The position numbers and the translations under genes were made by a program. The notes under the pieces were generated by a model. That model did no database searches. It was not told the origin of the DNA and was given only the letters and a program-made list of their open reading frames with translations. 64,000 bases of DNA from Candidatus Wolframiiraptor sinensis (lineage in GTDB: Archaea; Thermoproteota; Nitrososphaeria_A; Caldarchaeales; Wolframiiraptoraceae), in NCBI GenBank assembly GCA_023268255.1, contig JALNJX010000001.1, forward strand, positions 124,001 through 188,000. Reading direction: 5' to 3'. Numbering within the stretch: the first letter of the stretch is position 1; each line of letters opens with the position of its first letter. Of this stretch, positions 35,497 to 43,319 are shown piece by piece.

Positions 35497-36180
35497 TTGG
35501 AGCAGCCCGCGATAAAATTCGAGAACGTCTGGAAGATCTATAGGCTGGGTAAAGTCGAGGTTCCAGCGCTCAGGGGCCTTAGCCTGGAGATCAAGCGGGG
35601 TGAGCACGTGGCGATCATGGGCCCCTCCGGAAGCGGCAAATCCACTTTCCTTCACTTGGCGGGCGCGCTCGATAGGCCGACGAGGGGCAGAGTCCTGATA
35701 GAGGGCAGGGATCCGAGCAGGATGAGTGATGAGGAGCTTAGCAGGCTGAGGAACGGGTTGATAGGCTTCGTCTTCCAGACATTCAACCTGATCCCGAGGC
35801 TCACGGCGCTCGAGAATGTGATGCTCCCCCTAGCGATAAAGGGTGTTAATGGGGAGGAGAGGGTTAGGAGGGCGAGGGAGGCGTTGGAGAAGGTGGGCTT
35901 AGCGCATAGAATCAATCATAGGCCGATGGAGCTTAGCGGTGGAGAGCAGCAGAGGGTCGCGATTGCGAGGGCCATAGTGACGAACCCGAGGATAATATTG
36001 GCAGATGAGCCGACTGGAAACTTGGATTCGGCCTCCGCCGCGGAGGTGGTGGAACTTCTCACCAGGCTAAATAGGGATCTCGGGATAACGCTAGTGGTCG
36101 TCACGCATAATCCTGAAACGGCCTCACCTGCGGGAAGAATAGTCAGGATGAGGGATGGTGTCGTCCATGAGGAGAATTAG
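35497..36180 (+). CDS. ABC transporter ATPase, MacB/LolD type
   Basis: A 227-residue ATPase of the MacB/LolD/FtsE-like group: IYRLGKVEVPALRGL at the start, Walker A GPSGSGKST, Q-loop VFQTFNLIPRLTALENV, signature LSGGEQQRVAIARAI, Walker B ILADEPTGNLD and H-loop VTHNPE. It pairs with the FtsX/MacB-fold permease at 38094. Such systems are mechanotransmitters that act on periplasmic or extracellular substrates without moving them through the membrane. It overlaps the next gene by 14-26 bases. Confidence 0.92.
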   Translation: MEQPAIKFENVWKIYRLGKVEVPALRGLSLEIKRGEHVAIMGPSGSGKSTFLHLAGALDRPTRGRVLIEGRDPSRMSDEELSRLRNGLIGFVFQTFNLIPRLTALENVMLPLAIKGVNGEERVRRAREALEKVGLAHRINHRPMELSGGEQQRVAIARAIVTNPRIILADEPTGNLDSASAAEVVELLTRLNRDLGITLVVVTHNPETASPAGRIVRMRDGVVHEEN

Positions 36181-38107
36181 CCTTATCTTGATCTGCCTGC
36201 TACTGGCCGCCGTCGCCGCGCCTCTCGCAGCCTACGCGGGCGCCGTCCCCGACATAGTGTTCTCGGATGCGTGGTTCGGCGAAGTCGGCAGGAAGATGGA
36301 GGTAGCTCCAGGAGATAAGAATGCGCAACTAGTCGTCGAACTTGTAAACACGATGGATAAGGATATCAGGTATGCTCAGGGAACTCTCTACCTGCCCGAG
36401 GGATTCAGGGATTCTAGGAGCGGCGAGCGCATAACCACCCCATCAATGAGCGGCCACATCAGATCTGGTGAGCGCTTCCACTTAACTTTCCTCCTAGACA
36501 TAGGCGAGGGGGTGAAGGTTGGAGAGTATGAGGCGAGCCTCGCCCTGAGATACGTCGAGTGGGATAAGGATGTGATAACCCTGAGCATGCTTAAGATCAG
36601 ATTCAGGATCACGGGCAAAGCCGATCTCAGAATATCCGTGAGCCCGAGCACCATTGAGCCCGGTTCTCAAGCCGACCTCGAGCTGACGCTGGAAAACATA
36701 GGATCCGCCCACGCATCGTCAGCCGAGATCTGGGTGAAGTCAGCCTCGGCCGGCCTAGCGCTCCTCGAGGGAAGCGGCAAGCGTGTCATCGGAAACATCG
36801 CGCCGGGCGCGTTCGTGATCATTCCCGTGAAAGTCTTCGTGAGCAGGGCGCTGGCCGATGGCTCGGCGAGCCTAATCGTCGATGTGAGGTATCGGAACTC
36901 CTATGGGGAAGCCGTCGCGGAGACGCATGAGCTCATGCTCAGAGTTAAGCCACTAGGCGGGGTCGGAGTCCTCTTAGACGTGCTGCTCGAGGACCCGGTC
37001 TTGGAGCCGGCGCACTCCAGAACCCTGAACATCATCGTGAAGAATGGCGGAAGTGCGGTCGCCGGAGATGTCAATCTCGAGATAGGATTGAATAGGCTCG
37101 CCAACCCGCCCATAACGGTTCTGAGCGGCCCGCTCTCGATCAAACTCGGAGACCTCACTCCCGGATCGGAGAAGAAGATATCGATAGATGTTCTCGTGAA
37201 CGAGAGGGCTGCCGGCGGCTCATACTCTATACCGATCCTCATAACCTATGCCGATGAGGAGGGGAGGCACGTGATCGAGAAGGGCCTCACGATAACGATC
37301 TTGGAGGAAAGCAGGAGGAACAGGCTGAGGATTTACTCGAGCGAATACGTGAGAGGCGGAGTGATAGAGCCCGTGAACATAACGATCGAGAACATCTCGG
37401 GCGAGAAGCTCAAAGACATAACGCTGACGATAGCGCCGACAGCTGGATGGGTAACGCTCATCGGGCCGACGACCTGGAACGTACCGGAGCTGGAGGAGAA
37501 TGGGAGTATGATCATAAGTCTCAAGATCTACGCGCCCTCGGAGACCGCCTCCGGATCAACGATTGGCGAGCCCTTCAACCTGAGGGTAATGGCCAGCTTC
37601 AAGGAGCTCGGAGGCTGGATCAGGGACGAGGAGCACCTCATCGGGATGTACGTCAAGGGCATGATAGACATCAAGTTACAGGAACTATCGCTTAAGAGAA
37701 TGGGCAGGGACCTGCTCCTAGTTGGAAGAATACTGAATGAGGGGACTGAGAAGGCCTCATACACGAGAATAGAGATAGTGGGCGGCGACATCTCCTCGAC
37801 CCAGATAAGCTACTTGGGAGACGTCGAGCCGAATGCCCCAATACTCTTCAACATACCGGTGGAGCGCGTGGAGACTCAGGGAAGCGAGGCGAAAGTAGTC
37901 CTCAGAGTAAGCTACCTAGACTCTCTGAGGAATAGGGGGGAGGTGAGGCTCGAGGGCCTAGTCGAGGTGCCGCAGCCCGCTGAGGCGGCGAGGGAGCAGG
38001 CTCCACAGATCCCGGTAAACCAGCTGATACCGGTAATCGTGATAATAGCCCTGCTGATCGCCGTAGTATATCTTGCTAGGAGGTCGAGAAAGGTTGAGAC
38101 CGGGTGA
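36155..38107 (+). CDS. Secreted, membrane-anchored COG1361-type beta-domain protein
   Basis: A 650-residue protein: signal peptide (hydrophobic residues about 8-25 from the ATG at 36155, or from ATG 36167), several repeated immunoglobulin-like/CARDB-NEW3 beta domains (SPSTIEPGSQADLELTLENIG is one typical repeat start), and one C-terminal transmembrane helix (about 620-640) followed by RRSRKVETG inside. This is the COG1361 S-layer-like architecture commonly found beside MacB-like ABC transporters in archaea. It lies between the ATPase and the permease and probably forms the outside part of the complex. Confidence 0.82.
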   Translation: MVSSMRRISLILICLLLAAVAAPLAAYAGAVPDIVFSDAWFGEVGRKMEVAPGDKNAQLVVELVNTMDKDIRYAQGTLYLPEGFRDSRSGERITTPSMSGHIRSGERFHLTFLLDIGEGVKVGEYEASLALRYVEWDKDVITLSMLKIRFRITGKADLRISVSPSTIEPGSQADLELTLENIGSAHASSAEIWVKSASAGLALLEGSGKRVIGNIAPGAFVIIPVKVFVSRALADGSASLIVDVRYRNSYGEAVAETHELMLRVKPLGGVGVLLDVLLEDPVLEPAHSRTLNIIVKNGGSAVAGDVNLEIGLNRLANPPITVLSGPLSIKLGDLTPGSEKKISIDVLVNERAAGGSYSIPILITYADEEGRHVIEKGLTITILEESRRNRLRIYSSEYVRGGVIEPVNITIENISGEKLKDITLTIAPTAGWVTLIGPTTWNVPELEENGSMIISLKIYAPSETASGSTIGEPFNLRVMASFKELGGWIRDEEHLIGMYVKGMIDIKLQELSLKRMGRDLLLVGRILNEGTEKASYTRIEIVGGDISSTQISYLGDVEPNAPILFNIPVERVETQGSEAKVVLRVSYLDSLRNRGEVRLEGLVEVPQPAEAAREQAPQIPVNQLIPVIVIIALLIAVVYLARRSRKVETG

Positions 38108-39320
38108 CATCTTATGGTATGCGTTTAAGGGCTTGAAGGATAGAAAGACGAGGAGCATCCTGACGATACTCGGGATCATGATAGGCATAACCGCGATTAT
38201 AACCCTCATATCTAACACCAGCGGCTTCGACAATTTTCTCACGGATGCTCTCTCCAGGATCGGAAGCAATAACATCTGGATAATCCCGGTTGAGGGAGCC
38301 GTCAAGTTCACGGATACGGATGTGATGATGGTTTCGAGGCTTCCTGGGGTGAAGGCCGCGGCTCCATTCTACCTCACGAGAGTAATGCTGAAGTCCGGGC
38401 CAATAGAGAAGCAGGTAAACTTCCTCGCGACCGATCCCAGGATAATCAAGCTCATACTCCCGGATTTGGAGCTTCTCGAGGGCGAGCCCCTCCAGCCTGC
38501 CGACGTCGCCGTGGTGTCCCTCGGCTATAAGGTCGCTCACCCGCCTGAGGACCCTAGCAAGAGCATAAGGCTGTACTCCTCGATCTCCCTCCTCTTCCAG
38601 AGCGGTAAATCCGTTAAGGCTCGGAGCTTCATGGTGGGCGCGATATACAACGAGTTCGGCTCAACTCCATATCTTGACGTTGATAATAGCGTCCTCGCGA
38701 CGGTCGAGGCCGCGAGAAACATCTTTGGCTCAAAGTATTATCCCGCGATAGTGCTGGTCGCGAGCTCCCCCGACGCCGTCGAGCCCCTGATATCGATGCT
38801 GAAAAGAATCTATGGGGATGACATCCAGGTAATAAGCCCCCTGACCATAGTCAGGAATGTCAGGGCGATAATCTCGAACTTCTCGATATTCATGCTCATC
38901 GTGGCGAGCATATCGCTCATAGTCGCTGGAATAGGGATAATGAACACGATGATAATGTCGGTCATGGAGCGGACTAGGGAGATCGGGGTACTTAGGGCGC
39001 TGGGCTTCACGCAGAAGCACGTCGCGGCAGTCTTCTTGGCAGAAGCAGCGCTAATAGGCGCTATAGGAGGGATCCTCGGAATAACGCTCGGAGTCTCGGC
39101 ATCCCTCTTCATGGGAGACGTCTTCGCGAAGATGTTCCAGGTGAGGGAGGCGAGCACACTAGTTGGCCAAGCCCTCCAGATATCATATACGCCGGTAATT
39201 ACGCCGGATCTGTTAATAAAGAGCTTCTTCTTCGCGATCCTCGTCGGAGTATTCTCGGGCCTCTATCCAGCAATAAAGGCCGCTAGAATGGACCCGGTCC
39301 AAGCCCTAAGAGCCGAGTAG
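38094..39320 (+). CDS. ABC transporter permease, MacB/FtsX type
   Basis: A 408-residue permease. TM1 lies at about residues 20-42 (RKTRSILTILGIMIGITAIITL), a large extracellular domain follows (about 45-270), and three helices lie at the C-terminus with the FtsX motifs MNTMIMSVMERTREIGVLRALG and the ending YPAIKAARMDPVQALR. TTG 38094, eight bases after GGAGGT, is the best start; an upstream TTG at 38073 adds seven residues. It overlaps the COG1361-type gene by 14 bases. Confidence 0.92.
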   Translation: MRPGDILWYAFKGLKDRKTRSILTILGIMIGITAIITLISNTSGFDNFLTDALSRIGSNNIWIIPVEGAVKFTDTDVMMVSRLPGVKAAAPFYLTRVMLKSGPIEKQVNFLATDPRIIKLILPDLELLEGEPLQPADVAVVSLGYKVAHPPEDPSKSIRLYSSISLLFQSGKSVKARSFMVGAIYNEFGSTPYLDVDNSVLATVEAARNIFGSKYYPAIVLVASSPDAVEPLISMLKRIYGDDIQVISPLTIVRNVRAIISNFSIFMLIVASISLIVAGIGIMNTMIMSVMERTREIGVLRALGFTQKHVAAVFLAEAALIGAIGGILGITLGVSASLFMGDVFAKMFQVREASTLVGQALQISYTPVITPDLLIKSFFFAILVGVFSGLYPAIKAARMDPVQALRAE

Positions 39321-39344
39321 CTCTCCGGAATGAGGTGATGGAGG

Positions 39345-39596
39345 ATGGCCGCGAGGATAGGGTCTTGGGAGGATGCCGGGAAGCGGGCCCTATTAGAGGC
39401 CGAGAAAAGGCTTGGAGCAAAGGTCGAGAAACACTGGATTAGCTCGATCGCGCTCGAGCCGAGCACGCATGGCGGCTTATGGAGCGTCAACCTCGATTTA
39501 AGGGTCAGGGAGGGGCGGAGGAAGAAGCTGGTCAAGCTCTCGATGAAGCTTAACCCGGAGACTGGTGAGCCCATAGATCTCAGGATCGAGGAGTAG
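39345..39596 (+). CDS. Small conserved-looking protein of unknown function
   Basis: An 83-residue soluble acidic/basic protein. Residues 8-28 form a helix (WEDAGKRALLEAEKRLGAKVEKHW), followed by a strand pattern (SVNLDLRVREGRRKKLVKLSMKLNPETGEPIDLRIEE) reminiscent of a PepSY-like alpha-beta unit. I do not recognise a named family. It starts 24 bases after the permease with GGAGG upstream, so it is probably the last gene of that operon. Confidence 0.6.
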   Translation: MAARIGSWEDAGKRALLEAEKRLGAKVEKHWISSIALEPSTHGGLWSVNLDLRVREGRRKKLVKLSMKLNPETGEPIDLRIEE

Positions 39597-39718
39597 GGGG
39601 AAGCCGGCTCGGCGAGGGCCATTTTACTTCACCGCTCCGAACTCGGCAAACTCATCATCGCCGGCAATAACGAGATGGAAAATCCTAGATATGATCCTTA
39701 CCCTATGGTTATCTGGCC

Positions 39719-40321
39719 ATGGGCGGCGAACCAACCTATGATGTTCCGGCTAAGGGCTATGACGAGCTCTACGGCGAGGAGCAGGCCGCGAAATACGCTG
39801 CAGCTTTCAGGAGTCTCCAAAGGCTACTTGAGGAACCCTGTGTCGTGCTCGATGTCGGCTGCGCAACAGGCCTCCTCGCAGAATTCCTTGAGCATCTCGG
39901 CCTCAACCACATCTACATCGGGATAGATCTGGATGCCGATAGGCTAAGGATCGCGAAGAGCAGGTCTCCCAGCATAATGGTCGTTCAAGCTGATGCCCAT
40001 GCCCTGCCGGTGAGATCCGGCGCAGCCGACCTGACGGCATGCTTCACGGTGATACACCTCTTGAATCTCGAGCGCGCGATAAGGGAGCTCGCAAGGGCCT
40101 CCCGCAGCACCATAATCATAACGCTCCTGAGGAAGAAGCTCGAACTCAAGCCCATGCTGCTGAGGCTTCTCAAAGAAAATCTTCGGGGCTGGAATCTCGA
40201 GTCCCCATCGGTAGCCGAGGATGTCAAGGACGAGCTCTACATCCTCGTAAGGCGTGATGGGGAGCGAGCTCTCAGGGCAGCAGCCTCTCAGGAGTCCTCG
40301 GGAACGGAGTCGCCTCCCTGA
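39719..40321 (+). CDS. Class I SAM-dependent methyltransferase
   Basis: A 200-residue methyltransferase. The SAM motif is VLDVGCATGLLAEFL near residue 41; GIDLDADRL is motif II; VVQADAHALPVRSGAADLTACFTVIHLL covers motifs III-IV, followed by the helix RAIRELARAS. This is the Methyltransf_11 type; the substrate is unknown. Its last 50 bases overlap the 3' end of the convergent aspartyl-tRNA synthetase gene. Confidence 0.85.
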   Translation: MGGEPTYDVPAKGYDELYGEEQAAKYAAAFRSLQRLLEEPCVVLDVGCATGLLAEFLEHLGLNHIYIGIDLDADRLRIAKSRSPSIMVVQADAHALPVRSGAADLTACFTVIHLLNLERAIRELARASRSTIIITLLRKKLELKPMLLRLLKENLRGWNLESPSVAEDVKDELYILVRRDGERALRAAASQESSGTESPP

Positions 40322-41576
40322 TATTCTCGAGCCCGAGGATCACCATGGTCAGCCTCTCAATCCCGATCGCGAAGCCGCCATGGGGAGGCGCGCCATATCT
40401 AAAGTGCTCCACGAACCATTTGAAGTCCTCTAAGTTCAGCCCCTTCTCCCTGATCTGCTGAACTATCCTCTCATAGCGGTGCTCCCTCTGGCCCCCGGAG
40501 CTCAACTCGAGGCCGCCGCCTATCAGATCCGTGCTCCTGGCCCACTCCGTCCCATCCTCCCTCATCACGTAGAAGGGCTTAACCTTGTATGGGAACTTAT
40601 TGACGAAGAAGAAGTCGTGGTTATGGTTTTCCTTCACGTATTCCGCGAGAAGCTTCTCCGCCTCCCGGTCAAGGTCCTCGCCCCATGGAACCTTCTTGCC
40701 CAGATCCTCGAGGATCTCGTAGACCTTGGGAAACTCGAGGACCGGGAAAGGCCTTCTCGGAGCCTCCAGCTCAACCCCGAGTAATCTGAGCTCGCTCTCG
40801 CACATTTCAATTACCTCCCTTATCCCGGCGGCCACGAGCTCCTCCTCAACCCTCATCACATCCCTCTCATCCTCTATGAATGATAGCTCGACAGCACATG
40901 ACCGATACTCGCAAAGGTGCCTCGGCGTGTGGCTCGGCTCAGCCCTCCAGCTTGGCCCGAGATCATAGATCTTATCGAGGCCGGCAACCATGAGGAGCTG
41001 CCTGTGAAGCTGCGGATCCTGCCTGAGATATGCCCTCCTCCCGAAGTAGTCCACCTCGAAGAGCTCAGCGCCGCCCTCGGAGCCGGCTCCGATCAAGCAC
41101 GGCGTGAAGACTTGGATGAAGCCGCTGGAATCCAGATACTTCTGCATCCCCCTAACTAGAGCCGCCTGGATCTTGAGAACCGCCATGTTCTTGGGATCCC
41201 TGAGATCTATCGGTCTCCAATCTAAGCGCGTGGCCAAGCCGGACTTCACGAGTCCGCTAACATCCAGGGGTAGCGGAGACTCGGATTTGCTGAGAATAGT
41301 TATTCTCGTCGGCTTGATCTCGACGCCCACCTTGGCGATGGGCTTCTCGAGAACAGTCCCGCTGATGGCCACGAAATCATGTATCCCGAGGCTCGACGCC
41401 ACGTCATAGACATCCCCTTGGCCTCTTTCCACAGTTATCTGGCATATTCCGCTCCTATCTCTCAGCCAGATGAACCTGAATCTGCCTACATCCTTTACCC
41501 TATCAACCCAGCCGGCTATCCTGACCTCTCCGCTCATGCCGGGCTTAAGATCGCCGATGTAATGGCTTCTCAGCAT
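40272..41576 (-). CDS. aspS: Aspartyl-tRNA synthetase (archaeal type)
   Basis: A class IIb synthetase of about 434 residues. The N-terminal OB-fold (AGWVDRVKDVGRFRFIWLRDRSG) binds the anticodon; motif 2 includes RAEPSHTPRHLCEY; motif 3 has GIERLTMVILGLENIREATPFPRTPERLLP at the end. In archaeal enzymes a Trp in the GWVW segment and a nearby Lys mark the tRNA-Asp-only form; here the Trp position is Asp (GWVD) while the Lys-like AKVGVE remains, so charging of tRNA-Asn too is possible. Start 41576 (MLRSHYIGDL) is preferred; ATG 41630 adds 18 unconserved residues. Confidence 0.93.
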   Translation of the reverse strand: MLRSHYIGDLKPGMSGEVRIAGWVDRVKDVGRFRFIWLRDRSGICQITVERGQGDVYDVASSLGIHDFVAISGTVLEKPIAKVGVEIKPTRITILSKSESPLPLDVSGLVKSGLATRLDWRPIDLRDPKNMAVLKIQAALVRGMQKYLDSSGFIQVFTPCLIGAGSEGGAELFEVDYFGRRAYLRQDPQLHRQLLMVAGLDKIYDLGPSWRAEPSHTPRHLCEYRSCAVELSFIEDERDVMRVEEELVAAGIREVIEMCESELRLLGVELEAPRRPFPVLEFPKVYEILEDLGKKVPWGEDLDREAEKLLAEYVKENHNHDFFFVNKFPYKVKPFYVMREDGTEWARSTDLIGGGLELSSGGQREHRYERIVQQIREKGLNLEDFKWFVEHFRYGAPPHGGFAIGIERLTMVILGLENIREATPFPRTPERLLP

Positions 41577-41642
41577 ACCTGCTCCTCCATGAGAATCCGT
41601 TAGATCCCTCCTAAAAAGGACTGAATCCATACTAGGTGGAGC

Positions 41643-42209
41643 TCACCCTCTAGTCACAGCTCCCCTCGGAGCCCTCTCCTCTTTCTGAGGCCTCCACAAG
41701 CGCCTTCTCTCGAAATCTATCATCAACCTCATCCCCTTAACCTCCTCTAACAACTTCTTCAAGGACTCCTCGCCGACCTTTAGATTCCTCTCGTGGTCGA
41801 AGATCACCCTGGTCTCCTCGGAGCCATCGGGCAGCCAGATCTTGTTGACAGCGACTATCCTAGCCGGGGCTGCGACGCCCTCCAGAAACTTCAGCGGATC
41901 GGGGTGGTCCTCGATCAGCCTAATGTGCTTCCCGAGCTCATCGCCGAGAATCTTCCGGAGCTGAGCAACCTCCCTTATCTCGAATTTCCCCAGATCACCA
42001 TTTCGGAAGATTATGAAGATCGTGTCTCCGCCATCAACGGACTTAACATAACCGGTTTTCTGGAGCTTAGTTATCCTCTTCTCAAGCTCGAGAAGAATCT
42101 TCATCACCCTGACGTCGAGATCCGTGTAGAGCCCCTTCTTCAGCTTCTCCGAGCATCGGGGGCAGAACATGCCAGTCCTAAGATCGAAGGAGCATAATGG
42201 AAGCTCCAC
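41643..42209 (-). CDS. Zinc-ribbon/KH-like protein, NusA-related (archaeal)
   Basis: A 188-residue protein with an N-terminal zinc-binding pair (CSFD then CPRCSEKLKKG), a helical middle and a segment LRKILGDELGKHIRLIEDHPDPLKFLEGVAAPARIV that resembles a KH fold of NusA-like proteins, followed by VNKIWLPDGSEETRVIF. I recall similar proteins in Crenarchaeota annotated as NusA-like, but the assignment rests on memory and pattern. It is next to Alba on the same strand, 85 bases downstream, suggesting an information-processing role. Confidence 0.6.
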   Translation of the reverse strand: MELPLCSFDLRTGMFCPRCSEKLKKGLYTDLDVRVMKILLELEKRITKLQKTGYVKSVDGGDTIFIIFRNGDLGKFEIREVAQLRKILGDELGKHIRLIEDHPDPLKFLEGVAAPARIVAVNKIWLPDGSEETRVIFDHERNLKVGEESLKKLLEEVKGMRLMIDFERRRLWRPQKEERAPRGAVTRG

Positions 42210-42293
42210 CTACCCACCTCTCCCTCTACCAGCTAAGCCCACGGAGAAATTTAATCCTAATGGGGAAGAGGAAGAAAATTTGTGGAGGGGGTT

Positions 42294-42578
42294 TCAGGAC
42301 TCCCGCTTTAGCAGTATCTCGATCGTGCTGATGCTTATGGGCTGATTGTTGGGGCCCATGACCTCCTGCGTTCCCAGCTTTATGTCGGCGACCTTCAAGT
42401 CCTTGTAAAATCTCCTCTGAAGAATTTGAACGACGTCAACGGCTCTGCTGATGGCCCTGCCCCTAGCCTTGACCATCAGCTGCTTGGCTCCTCCTTGGAA
42501 AGTCGTCAGGCAGGCGAAGACATAGTTCATCAGTGGTTTCTTGCCGATTAAAACGGTTGGAATCTCGCTCTGGGACAT
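42294..42578 (-). CDS. albA: Alba, archaeal chromatin and RNA-binding protein
   Basis: A 94-residue Alba protein: VLIGKKPLMNYVFACLTTF contains the DNA-contacting lysines, KARGRAISRAVDVVQILQRRF is the central helix, and TIEILLKRES the last strand. Alba dimers coat DNA and RNA; the lysine in the GKKP loop is the acetylation site in Sulfolobus. It probably forms an operon with the zinc-ribbon/KH gene downstream. Confidence 0.95.
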   Translation of the reverse strand: MSQSEIPTVLIGKKPLMNYVFACLTTFQGGAKQLMVKARGRAISRAVDVVQILQRRFYKDLKVADIKLGTQEVMGPNNQPISISTIEILLKRES

Positions 42579-42722
42579 TTCTTCATCCCCCGTGAGCTAT
42601 GCTTTTTAATGATCGCCCTCCACATAAATCTATTTCCAGCGCCGGATGGCGCAACCAAGGCCCCAGCAGCAATGATCAAGAGATAATGGCTAAATTATTC
42701 CGCTTTTAAGGAACTTTTCGAG

Positions 42723-42884
42723 ATGCCGATAAGGGATGTTGCGCTCCTCCAGCTGGCTCAGAGGCGCAGGCTCTACTACAAGATCTGCATGAAATGCGGG
42801 GCAAGAAACGCGCCCACGGCGGAGAAGTGCAGAAGATGCAGAAGCTATGACCTGAGATGGAAGCGGAGAGAAATAAAGAGGTAA
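42723..42884 (+). CDS. Ribosomal protein eL40
   Basis: A 53-residue large-subunit protein with a four-cysteine zinc finger: CMKCGARNAPTAEKCRRC. MPIRDVALLQLAQRRRLYYKICMKCG is the usual archaeal start. It has no ubiquitin fusion, as expected in archaea. It lies alone between the divergent alba and tRNA-Val. Confidence 0.95.
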   Translation: MPIRDVALLQLAQRRRLYYKICMKCGARNAPTAEKCRRCRSYDLRWKRREIKR

Positions 42885-42897
42885 GGCTGCCGAAACA

Positions 42898-42909
42898 GAT
42901 TTATCTAAA
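42898..42909 (+). promoter_or_regulatory. TATA box for tRNA-Val
   Basis: GATTTATCTAAA, 26-37 bases upstream of the mature tRNA 5' end, in the gap after eL40. Confidence 0.55.
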
Positions 42910-42934
42910 ACCTCGAATTATGTTAAGGTGCTGC

Positions 42935-43007
42935 GGGCCGGTAGTCTAGAGGCTATGACGCCGCCCTGACGCGGCGGAGGTCGTGGGTTCGAATCCCACC
43001 CGGCCCA
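42935..43007 (+). tRNA. tRNA-Val (anticodon GAC)
   Basis: A complete cloverleaf without intron: acceptor GGGCCGG paired with CCGGCCC, D-arm GTC/GAC, anticodon stem CCGCC/GGCGG with loop CTGACGC (anticodon GAC, reading GUC/GUU), five-base variable loop, and T-arm GTGGG-TTCGAAT-CCCAC. Discriminator A at 43007; CCA is not encoded. Confidence 0.96.
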
Positions 43008-43099
43008 CACTCTCCGGCTTTCCCCGAGCGTTAAAGCCCGCTTATACGCTTGACATAATCTTTTCAAATTCCTTCTAGCGCTTGTTGCTACTGGGGGAA

Positions 43100-43276
43100 T
43101 TGGCTCGGAAGAAGGTTTTGAGGTGTCCGGCGTGCGGCTTTGAATTTGAAGTCAGCTATGCCAGGGCCTTCGCCTGCGGCGGATGTCCTTCATCAATCTC
43201 ATGCGATTACGTCAGGTGCCCGAGGTGCGGCGAGGAATTTCCGGAGGCATCAGCTTTAGCGCATCAACTCTACTGA
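43100..43276 (+). CDS. Small zinc-ribbon protein
   Basis: A 58-residue protein from TTG 43100 with GGGGG just upstream (an in-frame TTG at 43082 is also possible). It has three metal-binding pairs: CPACGFEFE, CGGC with a nearby Cys, and CPRCGEEFP. One zinc ribbon plus an inserted CGGCPSSISC is unusual and might bind a second metal or an Fe-S cluster. Function unknown. It lies 44 bases ahead of the HemL-like gene and may share its transcript. Confidence 0.65.
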   Translation: MARKKVLRCPACGFEFEVSYARAFACGGCPSSISCDYVRCPRCGEEFPEASALAHQLY

Positions 43277-43319
43277 GGGTAAAATTTATCTGCGGAGGCG
43301 GGCTTCTGCATGAAGCACT

